This document shows, piece after piece, positions 35,107-44,009 of a DNA stretch of 64,000 nt. The translations under genes were made by a program, and so were the position numbers. A model generated the notes under the pieces. The model was given only the letters and a program-made list of their open reading frames with translations, was not told where the DNA came from and did not search any database. The DNA lies in contig NZ_MUHD01000022.1 in NCBI RefSeq assembly GCF_002217395.1, positions 36,009 to 100,008 on the forward strand, written 5' to 3'. This DNA comes from Flavobacterium plurextorum (GTDB lineage Bacteria > Bacteroidota > Bacteroidia > Flavobacteriales > Flavobacteriaceae). The first letter of the stretch is position 1. Each line of letters begins with the position of its first letter.

Positions 35107-36900
35107 TTAGTTTCCAAAAACCCAGTCATTTACTAATTTCCCATTGCTTCCGTCAATAAATGTCTGCCAGATTGGCCAAAATTGTCTTTTATCTGGATTT
35201 ACTCCGGCTTTGTATAAAGTGGTTATTTTATTATCCTCCAGCTTATCCCAGCTTTTTGAAGTATAACCTACTGGAATCTGAGTTTCACCACGATTTAAAC
35301 CATAAATATCCAGTGTAAATCCATCATCTTGGTATTTATAATACAATGTTTTTGGTACATCTTGATATTTACCAGTGCGCGCTTTCAGCTCAGTCATTTT
35401 AACCTTAGCTTCGTCAAGTTTAGTTTTTAGCAAATTCCAACGGATTAATGCATATTTACGCTCTAATTCTCCTGTAAATTCTAATTTATTTTCCTCAACA
35501 ATTGCATTCATCATTGCATCTTTGCTTGTTAAAGCATCTACATAAGCATCTACTTTTACAGCCTGATTTGCTGGTGCAAATGCTCTGCGGCGAATTTCTT
35601 TTAGGTAAACTGCAGCAGATCCTGCTCCTTCTAACTCATTAGCCGCTTCAGCCGCAATTAAAAGTACTTCTGCATAACGCATATAAATTTTGTTTACACC
35701 ATCGTCATTTGGTGCGCTGGCAATACGTTTCATCCATTCAAAACGATATTTACCAAAATACCAAGTCTGTAAATCTGTAAGTTCTTGTTTAGATTTTCCA
35801 TTTACTGCAGCACCCCATTTATAAGGAACACAAGTTACATCTCTTCTTGTATCAACTTGATCATAGTCATAAAAAACAAATGGCAATGGCCCGTTAACTC
35901 CTCCTTTATTAGCTCCCATAGCTTGAAATTGATCTATGGCATCATGTCTAACTGCAAAAGTAAACAGCATTCTTCCTCTAGAATCAGCAAAAGGAATTTC
36001 CCAAAGAGATTCTCCACCAGCAGTTGTATTTTCTTGATTGTATTTTCTCCACAGCCCTTCAAAAGTTGGTTCTAAACGTGCAGTTCCACTTGTAATAACC
36101 GAACGACATTCTTCTAGTGCTAACTTGTACATTGCAGCTACTGAAAGTTCTGGATCATTACTTCTTCTTACTCCATCAGGATATTGCTGATAACCGCTTG
36201 CCATCATAGCTAATCTAGCTCTAAATCCTTTTACAAAAGCCTTATTTACACGTTCTGTACTTGCAGTTGCAGAAGTCGCATTAGGCCACGCTACCAAAGT
36301 TGAAGCTTCTCCTAAATCAGCGATTAACTGCTTATAAATTTCATCACGACCCGTTTTAGGAATATAAATAGTGTTTGTAGAAACAGGCTCAAAACGCACT
36401 GGAACATCACCCCAGTTTCTAACTAAATCTGCATAGTAAATAGCACGTAATGTTAATGCTTCTCCCAACAACTGTCCCATTTCAGGGTTTGTAGAAGGAT
36501 TACCATAGGCACGAATTCCTCTGATACATAAATTTGCACGCTCAATTCCTTCATACATCATTGCCCAAGCATTTTTTGGCGAATTCATTTCCGTATTATC
36601 AGCCTTAGCATCATAAACTACTAAATCAGATTTAGCATTATCACTTGAAGAAGCCAAAAGCCACTCACTATCTGTGTTTAATCCTTGATAAGCTAAAAGT
36701 CTTCCTCTATAAGATTGTTCTTCTCCAAACGACACTTTTATTCCATCAACTGCTCCTTGTGCCAATCCTGGTGTAGAAAAAATAAGCTGTTCATCTAATG
36801 TTGACTGTGCAGGAGTATCAAAAAAATCATCGGCAGAATCCTGACAAGAAGTCAATAAACCTGAGATAATTAAACCTGCTATTATTATTTTATGTTTCAT
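35107..36900 (-). CDS. SusD/RagB family nutrient-binding lipoprotein
   Basis: The 597-aa protein has a lipobox LLTSC (Cys19), a SusD-type N-terminal TPR-like helical region (about 60-250, with LLGEALTLRAIYYADLVRNWGDVPV) and the conserved KIYMRYAEVLLIAAEAANEL segment with a C-terminal RagB portion. SusD proteins form the lid of the SusC transporter and capture glycan fragments at the surface. It is encoded 17 bases downstream of the SusC gene and 27 bases upstream of the beta-helix lipoprotein gene. No glycoside hydrolase is in the operon. Confidence 0.95.
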   Translation of the reverse strand: MKHKIIIAGLIISGLLTSCQDSADDFFDTPAQSTLDEQLIFSTPGLAQGAVDGIKVSFGEEQSYRGRLLAYQGLNTDSEWLLASSSDNAKSDLVVYDAKADNTEMNSPKNAWAMMYEGIERANLCIRGIRAYGNPSTNPEMGQLLGEALTLRAIYYADLVRNWGDVPVRFEPVSTNTIYIPKTGRDEIYKQLIADLGEASTLVAWPNATSATASTERVNKAFVKGFRARLAMMASGYQQYPDGVRRSNDPELSVAAMYKLALEECRSVITSGTARLEPTFEGLWRKYNQENTTAGGESLWEIPFADSRGRMLFTFAVRHDAIDQFQAMGANKGGVNGPLPFVFYDYDQVDTRRDVTCVPYKWGAAVNGKSKQELTDLQTWYFGKYRFEWMKRIASAPNDDGVNKIYMRYAEVLLIAAEAANELEGAGSAAVYLKEIRRRAFAPANQAVKVDAYVDALTSKDAMMNAIVEENKLEFTGELERKYALIRWNLLKTKLDEAKVKMTELKARTGKYQDVPKTLYYKYQDDGFTLDIYGLNRGETQIPVGYTSKSWDKLEDNKITTLYKAGVNPDKRQFWPIWQTFIDGSNGKLVNDWVFGN

Positions 36901-36917
36901 TTTGATAAATTTTAAAA

Positions 36918-39900
36918 TTAGAAATTAAGGTTTAAACCAAAAACCAATTGTCTGCTTCTCGGGTATGCTGAATAATCAACTCCCGGGGTTAGTGGTGTTT
37001 TTCTTTTTGTTGACACCTCAGGATCTGGACCAGAATAATTTGTAATTATAAAAACATTAGTTGCTGTAAAATAAAATCTTAATTTACTCACTCCAAGTTT
37101 AGAGGTAAACGATTCTGGAGTGCTGTATCCTAAAGTCAGCGTATTCAATCTAAAGAAAGAACCATCTTCTACCGCCCAATCTGTAAACATAAATTTCTGC
37201 ATATAAGGAGACCACATTGTTGTATTAGCATTAAGCGCTTCCAATTTAGCTGGATCTGTAACCAATTGTCCTGAAGCAGGATCTAAGTTTGTCCATCTTA
37301 CACCATCAGCCATTTCAGTGCTTAAGTTTTTATATTGACCGTTTCTGTTTGATGTAGAAAACTCAGCTTTATTAGCGTTATAAATATCATTTCCAATTGT
37401 CCAGTTAAAAGCAGCAGAAAGATCAAAACCATAAGCATTTGCATTAATAACTAAACCTCCTGTACTTTTTGGATTAGAATTACCAATAATAGTTTGATCT
37501 GATGCTGTAACTTTATTATCAGCAGAACCATCTGTGTTTTTCAACTTCATCATTCCTGGTTGTAAAGCGCCAAGAACACTAGTTGCATCTGCAACACCTG
37601 ATTTTAAAGTGTATTTTCCACCAACATAATCAAAATCTGAAACTTCATAACGTCCCGCACTTTGATAACCATACATTAATCCCATTGGTGAACCTACATT
37701 TACTGCATAATCATTACCAATATCTGTTGATGCCCAATTGGTATTTACGCCAAAATTATCCATTACTCCAAGAGAGTTAATTCTATTTTTGTTAACTCCA
37801 ACGTTCACAGAAAAGTTTAAACCATAATTTTTCTTTTCAATTGCCACAAAATTTACTGTAGCTTCAAAACCTGTATTTTGTGTTTCACCCATATTTCTGT
37901 ACTGCGTTTTATACCCTGTACCTCCTACTGGAAACTCGATTAATAGATCTTTAGTTACGTTTTTGTATACATCGAAAGTTCCGTTTAAGCGATTTTTAAA
38001 AAATCCAAAATCAAGACCAATGTTTTGTGTAACAGTAGTTTCCCATTTCAAGTCTGGATTTGCCAAAACACTTGATGGCGCCCAATAACTATCGAAACCA
38101 TTTATATAAGAATTTGTGTTAGATTGATAACTTTGAACTGTTTGCCCTACAGGAATATTGTTATTTCCTGCTTCACCATAACTCAGTCTTAATTTAAGAA
38201 GACTTAACCAAGAAGCATTTTTTAAGAAATCTTCTTCAGAAATTTTCCAAGCTGCTGCTGCTGCCGGGAAATACCCCCAGCGGTTGCTGTTTAAAAATCG
38301 GCTAGAACCATCTGCACGGAAAGAAGCGGTCAATAAATAACGATCTTTATAATCATAATTTAAGCGTCCAAAAAACGAAAGTAATTTGTCATCAGGGCTA
38401 TAAAAATTATCAACTGAAAAAGGTGTTCCTTGTGTTGTTAATTTTTTTGCTTGATCTAAATTAAAGAATTTAGGATAATTTAAAATTGTTGTAGTTACAG
38501 TATTTGAACTAGTAGTAATCATTTCTTCTCCTAAAAGCGCTGTCAAATGGTGGTTTGCTCCTAAGATATTTTTAAAATCATAGTTTAATGTATTCGCATT
38601 TCTAAAACGAACATCTTTACGATCGCTCATTACCATACCTGGTTTTCCAGCTCCAACTTTAGCAGTGCTTGAAAAATAAGTAGAAGAACCATAAAAACGG
38701 TAATCTGTATTATTAAAATTGTCTAACCCTAAATCACTTTGAAATTTTAGGTTTTGAGCAAGCTTCCAACCAAAGCTTCCTAATAAATTATAGTTTTTTC
38801 TAAATTGTTGACGGTTATTATCTGAGATCGCTAAAAATGGATTCACTAAATAACTGTTAACACTTTGATCATCATTATCTGTTGTTAATCCCGGCATTGG
38901 AATTGGTGAATACCCAACACTATGACGCAAACGGCTGTCAAGAGATGAAACTTCATTTTGTTCATTGGCTCCTCCTCCATTTATTTTTGTATCAGAATAA
39001 CGTACTGTAAAACCAAGATCGATTTTATCACTTGCTTTGTTCTTTAATGCAAGCGACAAGTTGTTTCTTTTATAATCAGAACCAACCATGATGGCTTTCT
39101 CATCGTAATAAGCATAGTTAAAATTGTAACTCAATTTTTCAGTACCTCCGCGAATTCCTAAATCACGACTATTTACTTCACCGCGGCGACCATAAATTTG
39201 CTTTTGCCAGTCTGTTCCTTTTACTCCGTTATATAAATCACGATCTTGCCAGTTTCCAAAATACTTAGTGTAAGATGTTGGATTACTTAAAATAGTTTTA
39301 TCTGTTTGACTTAGTAAAGCATATTCATACTGCCATTTTACAAAATCTTCTGTAGGCAGTACATCAATGTCATTAGCCATTGTTTTCATACCATAAAACA
39401 TATTATAACTAACTGCCATTTTCCCGTCTTTACCAGTTTTAGTAGTTACGATAATAACACCATTTGCTCCTCTAGATCCATAAATTGCTGTAGAAGAAGC
39501 ATCTTTCAATACAGTCATCGACTCAACATTTGAAGCAGCAATATCGCTCATACTGTTTACAGGAAAGCCGTCAACAATTATTAAAGGCGAAGCATCTTGT
39601 GTTAAAGATCCGCCTCCACGTACTCTAATTTTGATATCTGCATCTGGAGAACCTTCAGTTGAAACAACCTGAACTCCAGCAATTCTACCTGTTAAAGCTT
39701 CTGCAATATTAGAAACAGGTACTTTTTTCAATTCATTTCCTGAAATTGAAGCAACTGCACCTGTTAAATCAGATTTTTTTGCTGTACCATAACCTATCAC
39801 AACAACTTCATTTAAATTATTAGCATCTTCAACTAATGATACATCTACTTTAGTTTTACCTGCCGCCGAAACTTCTTTAGTTACAAATCCTATGAAAGAA

Positions 39901-40148
39901 AAAGTCAAAACTGCTTTCGGATTTGTTAATTTAATCTTGTAGTGTCCATCAAAATCTGTCGAAGTTCCATTCTTTGTCCCTTTTTCAAGAACATTAACTC
40001 CCGGCAGAGAAAGTCCTGCCGCATCCTTAACAGTTCCTTCTAATGTCACAGTCTGAGCATGCGCTCGATTGCCCATCAGTAAGCACAATAAGAAAACAAC
40101 AGCAAAGCAACGATTTGTTCCTTTGTTTAATAAATCATTAAAATTCAT
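36918..40148 (-). CDS. SusC/RagA family TonB-linked outer membrane protein
   Basis: The 1076-aa protein carries a signal peptide (cleaved near AHAQ, residue 32), a carboxypeptidase-like domain (VTLEGTVKDAAGLSLPGVNV, about 33-115), a TonB-box region EVVVIGYGTAKKSDLTGAV, the plug (ASSTAIYGSRGANGVIIVTTK near residues 217-237) and a 22-strand-type barrel ending GLNLNF. SusC pairs with SusD to import oligosaccharides with TonB energy. It is the first gene of the operon; a LacI-type operator lies on its promoter. The glycan is unknown; the partner lipoprotein hints at a pectin-like polymer. Confidence 0.96.
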   Translation of the reverse strand: MNFNDLLNKGTNRCFAVVFLLCLLMGNRAHAQTVTLEGTVKDAAGLSLPGVNVLEKGTKNGTSTDFDGHYKIKLTNPKAVLTFSFIGFVTKEVSAAGKTKVDVSLVEDANNLNEVVVIGYGTAKKSDLTGAVASISGNELKKVPVSNIAEALTGRIAGVQVVSTEGSPDADIKIRVRGGGSLTQDASPLIIVDGFPVNSMSDIAASNVESMTVLKDASSTAIYGSRGANGVIIVTTKTGKDGKMAVSYNMFYGMKTMANDIDVLPTEDFVKWQYEYALLSQTDKTILSNPTSYTKYFGNWQDRDLYNGVKGTDWQKQIYGRRGEVNSRDLGIRGGTEKLSYNFNYAYYDEKAIMVGSDYKRNNLSLALKNKASDKIDLGFTVRYSDTKINGGGANEQNEVSSLDSRLRHSVGYSPIPMPGLTTDNDDQSVNSYLVNPFLAISDNNRQQFRKNYNLLGSFGWKLAQNLKFQSDLGLDNFNNTDYRFYGSSTYFSSTAKVGAGKPGMVMSDRKDVRFRNANTLNYDFKNILGANHHLTALLGEEMITTSSNTVTTTILNYPKFFNLDQAKKLTTQGTPFSVDNFYSPDDKLLSFFGRLNYDYKDRYLLTASFRADGSSRFLNSNRWGYFPAAAAAWKISEEDFLKNASWLSLLKLRLSYGEAGNNNIPVGQTVQSYQSNTNSYINGFDSYWAPSSVLANPDLKWETTVTQNIGLDFGFFKNRLNGTFDVYKNVTKDLLIEFPVGGTGYKTQYRNMGETQNTGFEATVNFVAIEKKNYGLNFSVNVGVNKNRINSLGVMDNFGVNTNWASTDIGNDYAVNVGSPMGLMYGYQSAGRYEVSDFDYVGGKYTLKSGVADATSVLGALQPGMMKLKNTDGSADNKVTASDQTIIGNSNPKSTGGLVINANAYGFDLSAAFNWTIGNDIYNANKAEFSTSNRNGQYKNLSTEMADGVRWTNLDPASGQLVTDPAKLEALNANTTMWSPYMQKFMFTDWAVEDGSFFRLNTLTLGYSTPESFTSKLGVSKLRFYFTATNVFIITNYSGPDPEVSTKRKTPLTPGVDYSAYPRSRQLVFGLNLNF

Positions 40149-40318
40149 GGTTGATTGTTTAAGTTATTAATTGTTTTAAAAGTGGTTTTTTGTGGTTTCT
40201 TTTTAATTTACAATTACAGCTTTTGCAAACGTTTTTTCTTTTTCTTTCAATAAAATCATAGGCTTAACCTATTTTATTGCTATTAAAAAGCAAAGTATTT
40301 TTAACAGTCTGTAAAAAT

Positions 40319-40340
40319 TGTAATCGATTGCACAAACATA
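40319..40340 (-). promoter_or_regulatory. SusC promoter -7 box with overlapping LacI-type operator
   Basis: On the minus strand TATGTTTG (40333-40340) is an exact TAnnTTTG box. Immediately downstream, TGCAATCGATTACA (40319-40332) is a near-perfect palindrome with core AATCGATT, the form expected of LacI-family operators. A repressor there would cover the transcription start. No LacI gene is in the window. Confidence 0.6.
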
Positions 40341-40505
40341 GATATTTTTTTTATACAAAAAATTAAAATTCATAAAAATTTCATAATAAAAATTATATAA
40401 GCAAAATAAAATCGACTTTTTCTACAATATGTGTAATTTAATTGATGTATAAATATTAAATATATTATTGTAAATTTAAAATTCCTTGCGATTTTCTAAA
40501 AAAAA

Positions 40506-40517
40506 CAATCGATTACA
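40506..40517. promoter_or_regulatory. Second copy of the LacI-type operator
   Basis: CAATCGATTACA is identical to 12 bases of the operator at 40319-40330 (which carries it on the opposite strand). It lies about 175 bases further upstream of SusC. The rest of the 612-base gap (40149-40760) is very AT-rich and has no reading frame. Confidence 0.5.
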
Positions 40518-40703
40518 TGTTTACAATTTAAGATATTTTTAAGTGTGTTTTTAACATTTAAAAAACAAAGAATACAAAACCAGACTTTATATCGCTCTTC
40601 TTTTTTTACAAAGTTTTCCTTTACAAAAAGATAACTGCAAATACCCGAGGCAACTTTTAAAACATTAAACACTTTTCGACCTCAGCAAATAATATAAAGC
40701 CAT

Positions 40704-40731
40704 AAAAAAACCCTTAGAAAATATCTAAGGG
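40704..40731 (-). terminator. Terminator of the MFS transporter gene
   Basis: CCCTTAGA (40711-40718) and TCTAAGGG (40724-40731) form a perfect 8-bp stem. On the minus strand a T-run (complement of 40704-40710) follows, so it ends the leftward MFS gene. Confidence 0.87.
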
Positions 40732-40760
40732 TTTAATAGAATTAAAAAACAGGAAATAAT

Positions 40761-41927
40761 TTAGATCCTTTGAAGTTTCAGATTGTTTCTGTGTGCTCTT
40801 ATTAAAGTAATCGTTATAAGCATTCCCATAACTGACATTGCTACTCCTATTAAATTAGGTGAAGCATAACTATAACCAGCCGTTAAAGGCAGTCCGCCTA
40901 AAAAAGCTCCTAATGCATTTCCAATATTAAAACTTCCTTGAAGCGCTGCAGAAGCAATCATCTCAGCACCTTTGGCAGTTCGTATCATAAGCATTTGAAT
41001 TGGCGCTATTACCGAAAAAGAAATACATCCAGTTAAAAATGTCAAAAACAACGACATATATTGATTTGAAGAGAAAAAGTAAACCAAAATCAAATCGATT
41101 GACATAATAAACAGTAAAGCCAATGTGGTTGGTGCAGGTGAAAATTTATCAGCCAGTTTACCACCGGCAAAATTTCCTACTACCATTCCAAGTCCAGCCA
41201 AAATTAAAATAGATGAAACATCACCTTCAGAGAATTTAGAAACATTAATTAGCAAGGGAGCGATGTAACTAATCCAAGCAAACAATCCTCCAAAACCAAT
41301 TGCTGTAATTCCAATAATCAACCAAGCCTCCGTTTTCTTAAAAAACTCCAGTTGTTTTTTCATATTAACGGTCTCTCCTTTTTCTAAACTCGGCATCCAT
41401 AAATAAATGAATAGAAAAGTAAGCAGTCCAACAATTGCAATCAATACAAAAGTATAGCGCCATAAAAAGTGATGCCCTATATAAGTTCCTATTGGAACTC
41501 CAATTAAATTAGCCAAGGTTAAACCCGAAAACATAATAGCAATTGCTTGAGCTTCTTTTCCTTTGTCAGCCAAACGACTTGCTACTACAGCACCAACACC
41601 AAAAAAAGCGCCGTGCGGTAAACCAGACAAAAATCGGGAAGCAAACAAAAAGTTATAGGTTGGAGCAATAATTGAAAGCGCATTAAAAACAGTTAACATT
41701 AATGCCAAAATTAAGAGCATTTTTTTTGGCGGAAAGTTTCTTCCAAGGATTACTAATAAAGGTGCTCCAATAACAACACCAAGTGCATATGCCGAAATAA
41801 GATATCCAGCAACTGGAATCGACACTTTCATATTTGAAGCAATATCTGGAAGCAGACCCATCATTACAAATTCAGTAATACCAATAGTTAAGCCTCCAAA
41901 TGAGAGCGCAATAAGACTTTTTTTCAT
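40761..41927 (-). CDS. MFS transporter, AraJ/DHA1-like
   Basis: The 388-aa protein has twelve hydrophobic helices and the DHA1-type start (SLIALSFGGLTIGITEFVMMGLLPDI) and RFLSGLPHGAFFGVGAVVA, characteristic of AraJ-like sugar/drug efflux permeases. The substrate is unknown. It diverges from an AraC-type regulator across a 102-base gap with back-to-back promoters, and it has its own terminator, so the pair is probably an inducible efflux unit. Confidence 0.88.
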   Translation of the reverse strand: MKKSLIALSFGGLTIGITEFVMMGLLPDIASNMKVSIPVAGYLISAYALGVVIGAPLLVILGRNFPPKKMLLILALMLTVFNALSIIAPTYNFLFASRFLSGLPHGAFFGVGAVVASRLADKGKEAQAIAIMFSGLTLANLIGVPIGTYIGHHFLWRYTFVLIAIVGLLTFLFIYLWMPSLEKGETVNMKKQLEFFKKTEAWLIIGITAIGFGGLFAWISYIAPLLINVSKFSEGDVSSILILAGLGMVVGNFAGGKLADKFSPAPTTLALLFIMSIDLILVYFFSSNQYMSLFLTFLTGCISFSVIAPIQMLMIRTAKGAEMIASAALQGSFNIGNALGAFLGGLPLTAGYSYASPNLIGVAMSVMGMLITITLIRAHRNNLKLQRI

Positions 41928-41963
41928 TTGTTTTTACAAGAAAGGAATAGATTTTCTATACCG

Positions 41964-42004
41964 CAAATTTAACACTATGCGTCTGAACAAAAATTGTACA
42001 TTTG
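41964..42004. promoter_or_regulatory. Divergent promoters for MFS and AraC genes
   Basis: CAAATTTA at 41964-41971 (TAAATTTG on the minus strand, for the MFS gene) and TACATTTG at 41997-42004 (plus strand, for the AraC gene) are both exact TAnnTTTG boxes. Each sits inside the gap between the two start codons, 26 bases apart. Confidence 0.6.
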
Positions 42005-42029
42005 CGATATAAACTTGTAAATTTAGGTT

Positions 42030-42863
42030 ATGCCAAAATTAAATCAATTCAAAACTTTGGTTATTGATGAATTTGAAGATGACAAATTTCACCTGCCTCC
42101 GCACACGCATACATATTACGAAATCATTTATATTAAAAAGGGAAATGGAATTCATCATCTGAACGACAATTTACTTCCTTATAAATCAGGTGATTTGTTC
42201 GTAATTTCACCAGAAGATGAGCATTACTTTGACATAAAAAAAACAACTCGATTTGTTTATATCAAGTTTACCGATAATTATTTCAACTCTAATAAAAATC
42301 TTTTTTGTGATGATTTGCTCTTGCATACACCTGAAGATTTTATGCGGGACAAACTCCTAAAAGAAACCGTTTTAAAACTAGATGATCCGTGTAAAACGAT
42401 CCTAAAAAACACAGTCGAAAATATTACTGCCTACAATTGCAAGATAGATGTTACTACTTCGCCTATAGTCTTTTATCAAATTCTTTCAATATTTGGTTTG
42501 ATTAAAGAAACAATCAGAGGAATGAACTTGCAAATGAAGTCGGCACATATCGATAATGAACAAATCGCAACTTATATACATCAAAATATTTATCAGCCAA
42601 AGCTCGTTCAAATTAAAGTTATAGCAGATCATTTTAATATAGCACAAACCTATTTCAGTGCATACTTTAAAAGAACCTTTTCTATTAGTTATAGAGATTA
42701 TATTCATAATTTGAGAACTACTTTAATAGAGAAAAGAATTCACAATAATCAATTACCAATAAAACAAATTGCTTACGAATTTGGCTTTACAGATGAGAGT
42801 CATTTATCGAATTATTTTAAAAAGAGAAAAAACATGAATCCTACAGATTTTAAAAAAACGTAA
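42030..42863 (+). CDS. AraC family transcriptional regulator
   Basis: The 277-aa protein has an N-terminal cupin (HLPPHTHTYYEIIYIKKGNGIH with metal/ligand-type His cluster; PYKSGDLFVISPEDEHYF) and a C-terminal AraC DNA-binding unit (IKVIADHFNIAQTYFSAYFK and IKQIAYEFGFTDESHLSNYFKKRKNMNPTDFKK). It is divergent from an MFS exporter gene and is probably its regulator. The effector is unknown. Confidence 0.9.
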   Translation: MPKLNQFKTLVIDEFEDDKFHLPPHTHTYYEIIYIKKGNGIHHLNDNLLPYKSGDLFVISPEDEHYFDIKKTTRFVYIKFTDNYFNSNKNLFCDDLLLHTPEDFMRDKLLKETVLKLDDPCKTILKNTVENITAYNCKIDVTTSPIVFYQILSIFGLIKETIRGMNLQMKSAHIDNEQIATYIHQNIYQPKLVQIKVIADHFNIAQTYFSAYFKRTFSISYRDYIHNLRTTLIEKRIHNNQLPIKQIAYEFGFTDESHLSNYFKKRKNMNPTDFKKT

Positions 42864-42906
42864 CATTCAAAATCTTAAATATATAGGAGCTGTTAAAAAA
42901 AATCTT

Positions 42907-42914
42907 TAAATTTG
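42907..42914 (+). promoter_or_regulatory. -7 promoter box of the Cys-rich gene
   Basis: TAAATTTG matches TAnnTTTG exactly and lies 19 bases upstream of the TTG start at 42934. Confidence 0.5.
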
Positions 42915-42933
42915 TAATTATAAAACATTTTCA

Positions 42934-43320
42934 TTGACGAAAAAGATCCACATATTATATCTGTTTTTAACTCTTGTCTTCTTTTTGATGTCAGCTGAGA
43001 GTTATGCTTGTGGTCGTTCTTCTGAAAAAACTTCACATGAAAAAAGCACCTCTTCAAAAAAAGGAAACCCTGACACTTGTCAGAAAGAGTGCTGTAAAAA
43101 AGATCAAAGTCCTAAAAAAGATCAGCATGGCTGTAATGGAAAATGTGATCATTCTAGCTGTACAACAACTGCGTTACAGTTTAGCCTGATCGCTTTGAAT
43201 GAATTTGAATTTGATACTAATTTGTTTAATTTCTCAACTGAGAAATCAATCTCGTTTCACAAAACCGCTGGTATTTCAGATGGTTTTACTTCTATTTGGC
43301 TGCTGCCCAAAATAAAATAA
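42934..43320 (+). CDS. Cys-rich secreted protein, copper-island member
   Basis: The 128-aa frame starts at TTG 42934, since no ATG precedes the signal-peptide-like stretch (IHILYLFLTLVFFLMSAESYA). The mature part has a Lys/Ser-rich segment with eight Cys, among them C-x3-CC (CQKECC), C-x3-C (CNGKC) and C-x3-HSSC-like spacings, and several His. The C-terminal 50 residues are hydrophobic/aromatic with no Cys. It opens the copper-related cluster and could bind or sense Cu(I) in the envelope. It has no recognised family; a role in metal binding is inference from Cys/His content and neighbours. Confidence 0.6.
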   Translation: MTKKIHILYLFLTLVFFLMSAESYACGRSSEKTSHEKSTSSKKGNPDTCQKECCKKDQSPKKDQHGCNGKCDHSSCTTTALQFSLIALNEFEFDTNLFNFSTEKSISFHKTAGISDGFTSIWLLPKIK

Positions 43321-43349
43321 TTGTATTTGCGACAGCCATAATTGGATCT

Positions 43350-43376
43350 AAACCAACCTCCAAACTATGGTTTTTT
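43350..43376 (+). terminator. Terminator-like hairpin after the Cys-rich gene
   Basis: AAACCA (43350-43355) pairs with TGGTTT (43368-43373) and runs into more T. The stem is short, so the call is moderate. Confidence 0.5.
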
Positions 43377-43435
43377 ACCTAAAAAAAGACGCAAAGAACT
43401 TTACATCGAGACTTTATAAAAAACATATTAAACTT

Positions 43436-43460
43436 AAAAAGGAAAATTAAAATCCTTTTT
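43436..43460 (+). promoter_or_regulatory. AT-rich hairpin just upstream of the DUF3347 start
   Basis: AAAAAGGA (43436-43443) and TCCTTTTT (43453-43460) form an 8-bp stem with a 9-base loop that ends 16 bases before the ATG at 43477. No TAnnTTTG box was seen between 43377 and 43476. It may be a leader element or a second weak terminator. Confidence 0.4.
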
Positions 43461-43476
43461 ATCAAATTTAGAAAAA

Positions 43477-44007
43477 ATGAAAAATTTCACACCTACAATA
43501 GCTATAGCAATCACATTATTATTTTCTGTAAATTTTGTACAAGCAAATACAATCACAACAGAATCAACTACAATAGAGATTGCTGATTCAAGTCAATTAC
43601 AATCTGTTTATGACGCTTATTTTGCAGTAAAAGATGCCTTAATAAAAAGTGATGCCAAATTAACTTCGGCGAAAGCTAAAGATTTATTAGCTGCAATTAC
43701 AGAAGTTAAAATGGACAAACTAAAAAATGACGAACATAATGTTTGGATGAAAGCAGTAAAAAAAATGACTGCTGATGCAAAAAGCATTTCTACAACCAGC
43801 GACCTTAAAAAACAACGTGAAACGTTTAAATCGTTGACCAAAAGCACTTACGATTTAATAAAAGTTTCAAAATCTAATGAAGTTGTTTACAAACAACATT
43901 GCCCAATGGCAGATGCTGATTGGTTAAGCAAAGAGAAAGCGGTTAAAAACCCATATTATGGTTCTTCGATGCTAACTTGCGGAAACGTAGTAGAAACCAT
44001 CAAATAA
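43477..44007 (+). CDS. DUF3347 domain-containing periplasmic protein
   Basis: The 176-aa protein has a signal peptide (cleaved near VQAN, residue 24) and a four-helix DUF3347 region with a C-terminal YKQHCPMADADWLSKEKAV and NPYYGSSMLTCG. The CPM and MxTC words place Cys and Met as likely Cu(I) ligands. DUF3347 also occurs attached to CusB-type copper efflux proteins. It is periplasmic or lipid-free secreted, and it is encoded 2 bases upstream of the HMA/AraC regulator gene, so the two form one transcript. A role in copper binding or delivery is inferred. Confidence 0.87.
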   Translation: MKNFTPTIAIAITLLFSVNFVQANTITTESTTIEIADSSQLQSVYDAYFAVKDALIKSDAKLTSAKAKDLLAAITEVKMDKLKNDEHNVWMKAVKKMTADAKSISTTSDLKKQRETFKSLTKSTYDLIKVSKSNEVVYKQHCPMADADWLSKEKAVKNPYYGSSMLTCGNVVETIK

Positions 44008-44009
44008 AT

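Noticed and set aside
26674..40148. A single glycan-use locus joining GH130 and the SusCD operon
   Set aside because: Seven unrelated genes in several transcription units and two strands lie between them, so there is no local operon link.
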